Assembly: GCA_002825465.1 (NCBI GenBank)
Contig: PJER01000021.1
Span: 1 to 53,322, forward strand
Source: Candidatus Thorarchaeota archaeon MP8T_1
GTDB taxonomy: Archaea; Asgardarchaeota; Thorarchaeia; Thorarchaeales; Thorarchaeaceae
Length of the DNA stretch: 53,322 nucleotides
Reading direction: 5' to 3'
A model generated the notes under the pieces. The model searched no databases and was not told where the DNA came from. It saw nothing but the letters and a program-made list of their open reading frames with translations. The position numbers were made by a program, and so were the translations under genes. Shown here piece by piece: positions 30,895 to 38,397 of this stretch (position 1 is the stretch's first letter; each line of letters opens with the position of its first letter).

Positions 30895-31578
30895 ATGAAG
30901 CTTCTAGTTTTCAATGGGAGTCCTCGAAAATCTAATGGTACGACAGATATCCTTTTGGAAGCCTTCATTGAGGGTGCAAAGGAATCAGGGGCTGAAGTGG
31001 AGAAACATCATGTGGTCGATTTGAATATAGGTGGATGCCGAGGATGTTTTAATTGCTGGTGGGTAACTCCTGGAAAATGCGTCCAACGTGATGATATGGA
31101 TAGTCTACTACCTGCAATTGCAGAAGCTGACATCCTGCTACTTGGTACACCTATATACGGTCGCAATATGACACATTATCTACAGAGACTAATGGAAAGG
31201 ACTTTTTCATTTAGTTTGCCTGAGATGGTGGTTCAAGAAGGAGAAACACGTCATCCTGGAAGAATACGTAAGTTCCCTCGCATAGTCTTAGCCGCAACCT
31301 GTGGATTCCCTGACATAAGCAACTTCGATATATTGAGATCTCTCAATCCATCCGCATTACCAATCCTTCTTCCTGCTGCACAGTTACTTTTCTACGAAGA
31401 GGGAAAGAAACAGCTCATTGGCTTTCTAGACTCCGTCAAGATTGCAGGACAGAAGATTGCTGCAGGTGAAGAACTAACCAAGGAATTGAAAGACCAATTG
31501 ATTGTCGAATTCTCAGATGAGATGAAACAGCAGATAGTGGAGATGCATAATAGATATAGTGAAACACGAGAGCGTTAA
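30895..31578 (+). CDS. NAD(P)H-dependent FMN reductase / iron-sulfur flavoprotein family
   Basis: 227 aa. NGSPRKSNGTTDILLEAF (residues 6-23) is the FMN phosphate loop of flavodoxin-like reductases. IGGCRGCFNCWWVTPGKCV supplies the close-set Cys (C-xx-C-xx-C and a later C) typical of iron-sulfur flavoproteins or of a reactive Cys motif. LLLGTPIYGRNMTHYLQRLM is the FMN isoalloxazine-binding stretch. It likely moves electrons between NAD(P)H or ferredoxin and a small acceptor. It is a single gene. Confidence 0.88.
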   Translation: MKLLVFNGSPRKSNGTTDILLEAFIEGAKESGAEVEKHHVVDLNIGGCRGCFNCWWVTPGKCVQRDDMDSLLPAIAEADILLLGTPIYGRNMTHYLQRLMERTFSFSLPEMVVQEGETRHPGRIRKFPRIVLAATCGFPDISNFDILRSLNPSALPILLPAAQLLFYEEGKKQLIGFLDSVKIAGQKIAAGEELTKELKDQLIVEFSDEMKQQIVEMHNRYSETRER

Positions 31579-31632
31579 TGATACTTGTAAAACCTAACCA
31601 TCCAAGTAACAAGAATGATCAAAGAAAAGGAA

Positions 31633-32397
31633 TTAGCGCTTAGGAAGCCATGGTTCTGCTTGTTCCCAGTAATATTTGAAGAGATCGCGAGTCCATTTGC
31701 GAAATCTCTCATCCTTTCCAAAGAAACCAGTGTAGTGCATCTCCCCATTTTGTCTGCGAAAGTGAACGACTGACTCTTTTTCAGTAATCAATAGTGTGAC
31801 ACATATTCGTTGAAGAATCCTTCTTTGTTTCAAATGTTCTACCTCTGGAGTGACCTTAATTGTTTCAGATAAGCTCTGCTGCATAATGAACTTGAATTCC
31901 AGTCCCTTAGACACTTTATCATTGGTCACTTGAACATGACTCGACTCACTTTGCTCCGCCAGTGCGAAGATATACTCCTCTGCTTCGTAGACTATATTCC
32001 TAACCCGATTAAGGGTACTCAGGGTATTATCGCTAAATTCCCCATCTGATAGCTCTCCAAGCCTGTTTACAAATTCATAAGGAAGACAGGAAATGATGTG
32101 GTCTAGAAAATAATCTCCGTACTTTAGGATGAAATTCAGGTCCGATAGAAGACCTATTGTCAGATTGCCCAGTGAAGTAATAGCATATTTACCATTCACT
32201 TGTTTCTCAACAAGTCTTGCATCACTGAGTCTTTGTAAATGTCTAAACACTTCTGTGACATTCATATCTAGTGATTTTGCAATTTGCTGCATCTTGAGGC
32301 TCTGCCTTTCCACTTCAAAAAGAATGCTTGCTCTTCGACTGCTTGCTAGCTCAAATAGGATCTTGGAAATATCTCCTTCCTCATCTTCACTTGACAT
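31633..32397 (-). CDS. HTH regulator with FilR1-like (DUF1724) domain
   Basis: 254 aa. An N-terminal winged helix (ILFELASSRRASILFEVERQ, MQQIAKSLDMNVTEVFRHLQ, RLVEKQVNGKYAITSLG) is followed by a long helical link. A C-terminal alpha/beta domain ends in ITEKESVVHFRRQNGEMHYT and FGKDERFRKWTRDLFKYYW. This is the layout of archaeal regulators related to FilR of methanogens. Inferred as a DNA-binding regulator with a ligand-sensing C-terminus. Divergent from the gene pair at 32485, which may be its target. Confidence 0.8.
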   Translation of the reverse strand: MSSEDEEGDISKILFELASSRRASILFEVERQSLKMQQIAKSLDMNVTEVFRHLQRLSDARLVEKQVNGKYAITSLGNLTIGLLSDLNFILKYGDYFLDHIISCLPYEFVNRLGELSDGEFSDNTLSTLNRVRNIVYEAEEYIFALAEQSESSHVQVTNDKVSKGLEFKFIMQQSLSETIKVTPEVEHLKQRRILQRICVTLLITEKESVVHFRRQNGEMHYTGFFGKDERFRKWTRDLFKYYWEQAEPWLPKR

Positions 32398-32484
32398 AGT
32401 AAGTAATTCGCACCCGTCCTAAATATTTCGTATCCGTGTCAATTAAACCTTATTCCATATTCCTGTGGTTGATGGACATGAGGG

Positions 32485-32742
32485 ATGAAAATGAATCCTC
32501 GAGAAAATGAAGACTGTGAAAGCGACTTCTCAATTGAACTAACAGAAAAGCACAGGCTCTCAATCATCTCAACAGATGATAACGGAGGTGCTGTAATAGA
32601 AGGGACCCTTGGAAAATTACAGCATGTGTCGTTTGTTGAACCTGAAATTCTTGAAGTAAAAGGAAGTTATGGTGTTCTGAGATTACACGTGAGAAGAAGC
32701 GAAATTACAGTCAATAAATACACAGGAGGTGAAACTGAATGA
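32485..32742 (+). CDS. Hypothetical small soluble protein, 85 aa
   Basis: Acidic head (NPRENEDCESDFSIEL) then beta strands (HRLSIISTD, AVIEGTLGKLQHV, GVLRLHVRRSEITV). It looks like a small all-beta domain. Its stop overlaps the start of the next gene by 4 nt (ATGA), so the two are coupled. Divergent from the FilR1-like regulator. Not recognised. Confidence 0.6.
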   Translation: MKMNPRENEDCESDFSIELTEKHRLSIISTDDNGGAVIEGTLGKLQHVSFVEPEILEVKGSYGVLRLHVRRSEITVNKYTGGETE

Positions 32743-32930
32743 ATCTAAAGGAGAAACTCATACTTGCTGTACTTGTAATCTTGATCTTCATAGTGTTTGG
32801 TGCGGTAATGTGCACTTACTATTCAACCTACACAATCGACTTATTTTTCGTCGCTCTTCTAGGAGTTCTGATCTTTGTAACTATAGGCGTAGTAGCATGT
32901 TCACGTGGTCGCAGTAAAATCACAAAGTGA
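32739..32930 (+). CDS. Small two-helix membrane protein, 63 aa
   Basis: ATG at 32739 overlaps the preceding stop (ATGA). Two hydrophobic helices (about residues 7-25 and 31-52) and a basic tail (RGRSKITK). Probably works with the preceding small protein. A strong terminator follows. Confidence 0.6.
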   Translation: MNLKEKLILAVLVILIFIVFGAVMCTYYSTYTIDLFFVALLGVLIFVTIGVVACSRGRSKITK

Positions 32931-32965
32931 TATCTTGGACATCGCAAACTATTCGAAACAATGAT

Positions 32966-32997
32966 GGGGTTCCATTCCATTTGGAGCCCCACTTTTT
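32966..32997. terminator. Strong bidirectional hairpin terminator
   Basis: GGGGTTCCA (32966-32974), 7-nt loop, TGGAGCCCC (32982-32990): nine pairs including one G-U, followed by a T-run at 32993-32997. It lies between the converging small-protein pair and the AOR gene. Confidence 0.75.
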
Positions 32998-33029
32998 CTT
33001 CTAATGCAGGGTTTGTTTACATCTCCAGA

Positions 33030-34763
33030 CTAAAGAGCGTGAGATTTCTTCCAAGAGAGAATTATCTCATCAATTGTACTTTTTTCCACACGACCAACAG
33101 ATGATATTCTTTCAAGAAGACGCTCTGGTGGATTTAGATTCTCTAAATCATAGCCCTCTTGAATCTTGAATTTCATTCGAAGATGAAAAACTTCTTCGCC
33201 GATCTGTTTCAATTCCTCAATTGTACGGGTTTCCCCTAATGCACCGAGGGATGACAAGACCACATCTGGTGTAAAGACTGGCCTAGCAAATAGACAAACA
33301 ACCAGTGAATTTAGCACTGTTCGCCAAACATCTTCTTCCCAAAGTTTTTTTCCAATCTCTTTAGCTGAGATTGATTTTGCTGCTGTTTTCTGGTCTATAC
33401 TATATCCTGCATTATCTAGATGACTATGTCTAATACCAACCATATGTCCTACAATATTTGCTGGTCCAGTATGGTATCCTGACGCCTCATTTCCTTCATA
33501 GTGGACTGCAAATTCAGTTCCTCCATATTTTTTCGTCAGTGCTTTGAGACCCTGCCCTGCATAAGTATAGAACTCATTTGGAGGTTCAGTTATGTGATCT
33601 ATCATCTTCAGATAGCTATCCACATCTCCCCACTTTGGGGTGAGGTCGGCTAAATCATTCTGATCAATCATGCCCTTCTCATATGCTTCAGTAATCCACC
33701 CCAGTACAACTCCTGCGCTCATTGCATCAAGACCACGCAAATCCACACGCTCGATGAGTTGAAGCACACCCGCTGTTAACCCAACACCTAGATTTGATCC
33801 AAGTGCAAAGATGAGTTCGTAATCATAGGGAATATAGACAGTTCCATAATCTCTGCGCTTCGGGTCAAACTGAAAACGGAGTTCGGCAATGTGGATACAT
33901 CCAATTGGACATGGTACACATGCACTCTTTCCAATCAACACATCATCAGCAAATCTCTCTCCGGATATGTCATCTGCGTGTTCAAAACTAAATGTACTGA
34001 AGTTCCGAGTAGGAAGAGCCTGTATTTCGTTCAGTGTAAGAACATTGACAGATGTGCCAAGAATGTCATACTTATCCATCCTTCCTGTTCGAAGTGTCAA
34101 GTCATGTATTTTCTTATACTCAGTACGATAGTCTTTGATTGATGGTACCTTGTAATTCTGGGTTCCTGTTACGACAATTCCTTTGAGCTTCTTGGAGCCC
34201 ATGACACATCCAAGACCAAGGCGCCCGAAGTGTCGTACTGTATCCACCACAACCATGGCATACTTTACTTGATTCTCTCCTGCAACTCCTATTCGAAGTA
34301 TAGACCGTTTTCCTTCGCCAGGAGATTTCTCCTTCAATATCCGCCCAGTCGCACGTGTTGACAATCCCCAAAGTGCATGAGCGTCTTTGAATTCTACACT
34401 ATCATCTTGAATCAGGAGATAGTAGGGTTTTTCCAACTTCCCAGTAATCATGATAACGTCATGCCCAGCTAACCGCATAGCCATGCTTAGTTTACCACCA
34501 GCATAGCTCTCCCCAAGATTCCCTGTGAGTGGAGATTTGAACAATGCTACAGTCTTTGCACAACACGGGTAGTACATATTGAGTGGCCCTATTGCAAAAA
34601 TAATTGGAGCATCCTCATACTCTGTATTTGGAGGGCAATTGTCTAGGAGTAGTTGAGATGCAACTCCGACTCCCCCGAGATATCTTTCAAAAAGGTCCTT
34701 TCGATTGATTACTTCCGATGTTTTGTTTGTCAGGTCAATATGAAGTACGTGTCCCTCTATCAC
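33030..34763 (-). CDS. Tungsten-dependent aldehyde:ferredoxin oxidoreductase
   Basis: 577 aa from GTG 34763, which overlaps the ferredoxin stop (GTGA); the longer frame upstream lies inside the ferredoxin gene. The N-terminal domain (VLHIDLTNKTSEVI, RYLGGVGVASQLL, GPLNMYYPCCAKTV, SPLTGNLGESYAGG) is the AOR tungstopterin-binding fold. ACVPCPIGCIH gives three Fe-S ligands, and the Cys in SLVVCLFARP matches the fourth. AOR-family enzymes oxidise aldehydes to acids with ferredoxin as acceptor, via a W-bis-pterin and a 4Fe-4S cluster in the cytosol. The substrate among AOR, FOR, GAPOR or WOR-like forms cannot be told. Coupled to the ferredoxin gene. Confidence 0.93.
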   Translation of the reverse strand: MIEGHVLHIDLTNKTSEVINRKDLFERYLGGVGVASQLLLDNCPPNTEYEDAPIIFAIGPLNMYYPCCAKTVALFKSPLTGNLGESYAGGKLSMAMRLAGHDVIMITGKLEKPYYLLIQDDSVEFKDAHALWGLSTRATGRILKEKSPGEGKRSILRIGVAGENQVKYAMVVVDTVRHFGRLGLGCVMGSKKLKGIVVTGTQNYKVPSIKDYRTEYKKIHDLTLRTGRMDKYDILGTSVNVLTLNEIQALPTRNFSTFSFEHADDISGERFADDVLIGKSACVPCPIGCIHIAELRFQFDPKRRDYGTVYIPYDYELIFALGSNLGVGLTAGVLQLIERVDLRGLDAMSAGVVLGWITEAYEKGMIDQNDLADLTPKWGDVDSYLKMIDHITEPPNEFYTYAGQGLKALTKKYGGTEFAVHYEGNEASGYHTGPANIVGHMVGIRHSHLDNAGYSIDQKTAAKSISAKEIGKKLWEEDVWRTVLNSLVVCLFARPVFTPDVVLSSLGALGETRTIEELKQIGEEVFHLRMKFKIQEGYDLENLNPPERLLERISSVGRVEKSTIDEIILSWKKSHAL

Positions 34764-35179
34764 CGTGATATCTCCTCCTTGATTAGTATTCCATGGGGAC
34801 ACCACTCGACACATTCTCCGCAATGAATACAGACAACAGCTTTCTTACGTGCGAGATCCACAAAGGTAGCACTCAGAGGACATGCCTCAGTACAATCTCC
34901 ACAACCGACGCATTTGACCTGATTGATTATGATTCCCCCACCAGGTTTACGCTTGATTGCATCATATGTGCATGCTTCAAGACAGATGGGCTCTTTGCAG
35001 GCTCTGCACATTATCACAACATAGTTGCCTCCTGATCCTCCTGCTGTTGGTGGAGGAGTGGATTTGATTCGGAGTGCAGCATGACCTAGATCCACGTGAC
35101 CCGTCCTTCTGCTACAAGCGAATACGCATGAAAAACACGAGATACAACGCTCAACATTGACAGGTCTGACTATAAACAT
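34760..35179 (-). CDS. Polyferredoxin-type 4Fe-4S protein, AOR partner
   Basis: 139 aa from ATG 35179 (AGGTGG upstream). Four Cys clusters are visible: CISCFSCVFAC, CRACKEPICLEAC, CVGCGDCTEAC and CIHCGECVEWC. This is enough for up to four 4Fe-4S centres, the HycB/DMSO-reductase electron-transfer subunit pattern. Translationally coupled to the AOR gene (stop TGA overlaps start GTG), so it should carry electrons from AOR onward. Confidence 0.92.
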   Translation of the reverse strand: MFIVRPVNVERCISCFSCVFACSRRTGHVDLGHAALRIKSTPPPTAGGSGGNYVVIMCRACKEPICLEACTYDAIKRKPGGGIIINQVKCVGCGDCTEACPLSATFVDLARKKAVVCIHCGECVEWCPHGILIKEEISR

Positions 35180-35228
35180 GAAACCACCTTTCTCTCTGAC
35201 TTGTACCTTCTGACCTATCAAACTTGTG

Positions 35229-35402
35229 TCATTCTACTACTTTTCCTAAGCTTTTGTTTCTGCTATCAGATTTCTTGTCTTCCTTTATACCAAGCATCTT
35301 TCTCCAAGCTCTTTTTCCATCCTCATCAAGCTCTTCGGTTATTGTTTGCATGATAGCTACTACCTTGAAGGAGGTCTCAAGATCTTGGTCTTTATCACTC
35401 AC
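35229..35402 (-). CDS. Small hydrophilic protein upstream of the ferredoxin-AOR pair
   Basis: 57 aa from GTG 35402, with GGTGAT 4 nt upstream; a GTG at 35429 would extend it by nine residues. The sequence is charged with a plausible amphipathic helix (KVVAIMQTITEELDEDGKRA) and a basic C-terminal part. It lies 49 nt ahead of the ferredoxin gene on the same strand. No family recognised; coding status moderately likely. Confidence 0.45.
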   Translation of the reverse strand: MSDKDQDLETSFKVVAIMQTITEELDEDGKRAWRKMLGIKEDKKSDSRNKSLGKVVE

Positions 35403-35467
35403 TACAATCACCTTGAATAGATAAATCACAACTTCTGTACGTTATGTGTTGTTGGAGGAAATAGAAT

Positions 35468-36022
35468 TTGTGTATCTACGCTAACGCATTTGTCGCTGGA
35501 AAAGATAAGGAATCATTGATTCTTCCTCCTCCCCCTGAAGGACTTTTAGCATCAGATGATGGAGCAATTAACGAGCTTTTTGAGGAGACTTTCACCTCTA
35601 AAGACGGTATCTTCCTGACCTTTCATGACGGTCATTGCCTATGTCAGTTTTCTAATTGGAAGGTATTCTTCGAATTTGCGGACCTAATTCGTCAATCGAA
35701 TGATGTGGACATCTTACCTGTAATGGTCTTTGTAACTGGAAAGCAATACGAAAAGGAACTACCTAGAGAAATTGATCTTCTACTTGATGATATAGAAAAG
35801 AAACCTGACCATGGTGTATTACTTTACGTAGGTATCTCTATCCAGCGTAGATTGGCTAAATATGTGGGTAGTGCAGTTAGTCTTCTGTATAAGAGTGGAA
35901 AGACAGTCATAGGTACTCTGAAAGAATATAATCTTGAGGAGGAGTATGGCGAGATTGTGAAGGGAGATGAAAGCATCTTTTTCAATGCTGCTGAAATTAG
36001 GCATGTTGATGCAATAATATGA
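35468..36022 (+). CDS. Hypothetical protein, 184 aa
   Basis: TTG at 35468 with GGAGGA about 9 nt upstream. Soluble alpha/beta protein: FLTFHDGHCLCQFSNWKVFF, VDILPVMVFVTGKQYEKEL, GVLLYVGISIQRRLAKYVG, TVIGTLKEYNLEEEYGEIV. The last 60 residues have the character of a small beta-barrel, reminiscent of an SH3/Sm-like tail, but I cannot assign it. Followed by an M23-like gene on the same strand. Confidence 0.65.
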   Translation: MCIYANAFVAGKDKESLILPPPPEGLLASDDGAINELFEETFTSKDGIFLTFHDGHCLCQFSNWKVFFEFADLIRQSNDVDILPVMVFVTGKQYEKELPREIDLLLDDIEKKPDHGVLLYVGISIQRRLAKYVGSAVSLLYKSGKTVIGTLKEYNLEEEYGEIVKGDESIFFNAAEIRHVDAII

Positions 36023-36087
36023 GATACTCTTTATCCACCACTTCTTTAAGGTCCCGTTCATTCCCACTGTTTCAGGTGGGTCACTCT

Positions 36088-37245
36088 ATGACACGAGCCA
36101 ATGAATTAGGTGAAAACATTGCTCCCAGACTGCAAGGGTTTCTCTCAAATCATGAGAGTGTTGAGAAGGTAGTAAACATCTCAATCGAGCCAAACACAGT
36201 CTATTTTGAAGAGGTTAGAGATGGAGTCAATCTGAACTTCGATTTCCTATTGATGGGACTTACAAATAGGAAACTTGTCATCAGGTTCATTAAAGTTGCA
36301 GTCTATGATGAAGCTGATACGCTAGTTACATTTCGTCACCTAAACCACAATGGCGTAGGTACTCCTAGTATCTATACAATAGGTAGGTACGAGATTTATG
36401 GCATTGAAACCCTAGATGTTTTCAATCCTTTTCATCGATTTTCCAAAGATATGAAAATCAGTTACTTGCGATATATGTTCACGTTTGTTGATTCAGAAAC
36501 AAAGGAGGAATTCTATTATGGGAACATCATTGTCAGACCAATATACTACCAACAGAAAGTACAGCTAACACTTCCACTTAGGGGAACACTCACAGTCCTT
36601 GACGGACACGATTACTACTCACATCATCGAAGATTTGCAATGTCAGTAGTACGTCAAGCGACTCAGGGTAAGTTTGCATCTAATTTCAGTAGGTATGGGG
36701 TAGACTTCACACTTCTTGGTGCTGATGGGAATACGCGACAGATGAAAGAATCAGAGTTACAAAACAACTATGACTTCCATTTTGATGATGTCACGAAATT
36801 CTACACGCACGGTGTTGATGTCTTCGCACCTGCTGATGGGATTGTAGTCGATGTTGTGAATGATCTCGAAGATCTCTATGAGAGTCCCTTTAACTTAGAC
36901 AAAGCAATTGCTGAAGATTCTATAGAAGAATTAGCTGGAAATTATGTGATTATCAAACATAATGAGGAAGAATTCAGCCATCTTTTTCACCTCAAAAAAG
37001 AGAGTATCACTGTTTCAGTAGGTGATGGAATCAAGCAAGGGCAGCAAATTGGTAAGATTGGCTTTTCTGGAGCATCCACAACATACTCTCATCTCCATTA
37101 CCAATTGATGACAGGAAAGAATTTTCTCATTGATGAACCACTTCCCTGTAAATTTTCAGATATCATCCTATTACAAGGATCTACTGAGAAAGAATACGAT
37201 AATCTCTCTCTAGATACTGGAGATATAATTAGATCACAAGAATGA
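36088..37245 (+). CDS. Cytosolic-type protein with C-terminal M23 peptidase domain
   Basis: 385 aa from ATG 36088 (AGGTGGG 7 nt upstream; the frame back to 36019 is not needed). The N-terminal about 160 residues are a beta-rich domain of unknown type (VNLNFDFLLMGLTNRKLVIR, YLRYMFTFVDSETKEEFYYG). The C-terminal half is M23: HGVDVFAPADGIV carries the HxxxD ligands and APxxG strand, NYVIIKHN ... SHLFHL the second region, GQQIGKIGFSGASTTYSHLH the last, with HLHYQL as HxH. No signal peptide is seen, unlike the gene at 26414. Target unknown because archaea lack peptidoglycan. Confidence 0.8.
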   Translation: MTRANELGENIAPRLQGFLSNHESVEKVVNISIEPNTVYFEEVRDGVNLNFDFLLMGLTNRKLVIRFIKVAVYDEADTLVTFRHLNHNGVGTPSIYTIGRYEIYGIETLDVFNPFHRFSKDMKISYLRYMFTFVDSETKEEFYYGNIIVRPIYYQQKVQLTLPLRGTLTVLDGHDYYSHHRRFAMSVVRQATQGKFASNFSRYGVDFTLLGADGNTRQMKESELQNNYDFHFDDVTKFYTHGVDVFAPADGIVVDVVNDLEDLYESPFNLDKAIAEDSIEELAGNYVIIKHNEEEFSHLFHLKKESITVSVGDGIKQGQQIGKIGFSGASTTYSHLHYQLMTGKNFLIDEPLPCKFSDIILLQGSTEKEYDNLSLDTGDIIRSQE

Positions 37246-37273
37246 AAGAGTAGTACCTATGGAATTATGAGAA

Positions 37274-37462
37274 TTAGCCACGTACACGAGTACCATGTAC
37301 CTTCTTGTGTGCCCAATTGAATTGCCTAAGTTTGCTTGACACGCCAAATCCACAGGCTGCACATCTCTTATGCCTGACATGGTATGATCTGCGACCGCAT
37401 CTTCTACAGCGTATGTGATGTGGATTGTTTTTCTTACCTTTTGATGGAGTACCTTTTCCCAT
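37274..37462 (-). CDS. rpl37e: Large ribosomal subunit protein eL37
   Basis: 62 aa, full archaeal length. Begins [12 protein letters not shown] and has the zinc finger [20 protein letters not shown] (two CxxC). It continues with [15 protein letters not shown]. Structural 23S rRNA-binding protein. Downstream of the LSm gene, a gene order conserved across archaea. Confidence 0.95.
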   Translation of the reverse strand: MGKGTPSKGKKNNPHHIRCRRCGRRSYHVRHKRCAACGFGVSSKLRQFNWAHKKVHGTRVRG

Positions 37463-37480
37463 AGATTTTCTCTCCTTGGA

Positions 37481-37726
37481 TTATTTCGGTGGAGGTGACA
37501 CAATGACTACGTTGTCGCCTCGTACTATCACAGTATCTACTTGTTGGATAGTTTGTTCTTCTGTTTCAGGATCAATTGATATTTCCTCAGCATCCTCAAG
37601 GATAAGGTTGAGGTGTGTATCGAAACCACGGAGTTTTCCCCTGATTTTCTTTCTGCCTTTCAACTCAACGAGTACTTGTGAGCCAATCGAAGTTTGGAGT
37701 AATTCCATAGGTTTTCCTGAGTTCAT
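37481..37726 (-). CDS. Sm-like (LSm) RNA-binding protein
   Basis: 81 aa. Sm1 motif GSQVLVELKGRKKIRGKLRG ... FDTHLNLILEDAEEI and Sm2 motif VIVRGDNVVIVSPPPK are both complete. Archaeal LSm forms ring heptamers that bind U-rich RNA and tRNA-derived RNAs. 18 nt upstream of rpl37e, co-transcribed. Confidence 0.95.
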   Translation of the reverse strand: MNSGKPMELLQTSIGSQVLVELKGRKKIRGKLRGFDTHLNLILEDAEEISIDPETEEQTIQQVDTVIVRGDNVVIVSPPPK

Positions 37727-37891
37727 TAAATCACCATCTCAGAAGGTACATCATATGGCCTAAGGTCATACGCTGTTCGGCCTACTCTTTGGAGATGGCT
37801 TAAAAAGATGACGATGAAGCCCCTTAGAGCAATCCTTCTAAACTATGTATTCGTAGGCTTCAAAAGGAGTAAGTGATTCTATCTAAATGAC

Positions 37892-38395
37892 ATGCCAAAG
37901 ATAGAACGAATAAAGAAGCGTCATTTATTGAAGAAACGCGAGCAACGTGACGAGTTAGAACGAATTGAGAGTGACCTAGGTTCTTCCATCGGATTGGATG
38001 CAAAAGCTCGATTAGAAGGTGGAATTCTTGATGATGGCTCCAGAATTCTACTCTCAGACAACGAAATACTATTTTTTGAGTATGAAGGTCGAAATTTCCC
38101 CACTTTGCGTGCCATTCTTGATGGTATCATCACAATTCCCACAGTCACAATTGACATGGGTGCTGTGAAGTTTGTGGTAAACGGAGCAGATATTATGAGA
38201 CCAGGTATAACAAAAGTAGATGATGATGTTAAAGCAAATGGCATAGTAGCAGTAGTCGATGAGCGACACGGAAAGCCACTTGCTGTTGGCATATCACAAC
38301 TATCTGCAAGTGACCTACGAACAGCAACTAGTGGAAAGGTCGTAAAATCAATCCATCATGTCAATGATGACCTTTGGAATTTTGGAAAGATCTAG
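37892..38395 (+). CDS. PUA-domain RNA-binding protein, MCT-1-like
   Basis: 167 aa. The first about 75 residues form the pre-PUA domain (RIKKRHLLKKREQRDELERI ... LLSDNEILFFEYEGRNFPTL). Residues 85-160 form the PUA domain (VTIDMGAVKFVVNGADIMRP, ITKVDDDVKANGIVAVVDE, GKPLAVGISQLSASDL). This is the architecture of MCT-1/Tma20 and archaeal COG2016 proteins, linked to tRNA or ribosome handling. Converges on the helicase gene with 2 nt between stops. Confidence 0.88.
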   Translation: MPKIERIKKRHLLKKREQRDELERIESDLGSSIGLDAKARLEGGILDDGSRILLSDNEILFFEYEGRNFPTLRAILDGIITIPTVTIDMGAVKFVVNGADIMRPGITKVDDDVKANGIVAVVDERHGKPLAVGISQLSASDLRTATSGKVVKSIHHVNDDLWNFGKI

Positions 38396-38397
38396 AT

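Noticed and set aside
34764..34823. 20-residue N-terminal extension of AOR
   Set aside because: It lies wholly inside the ferredoxin gene in another frame. The GTG overlapping the ferredoxin stop is followed at once by the conserved AOR N-terminus.
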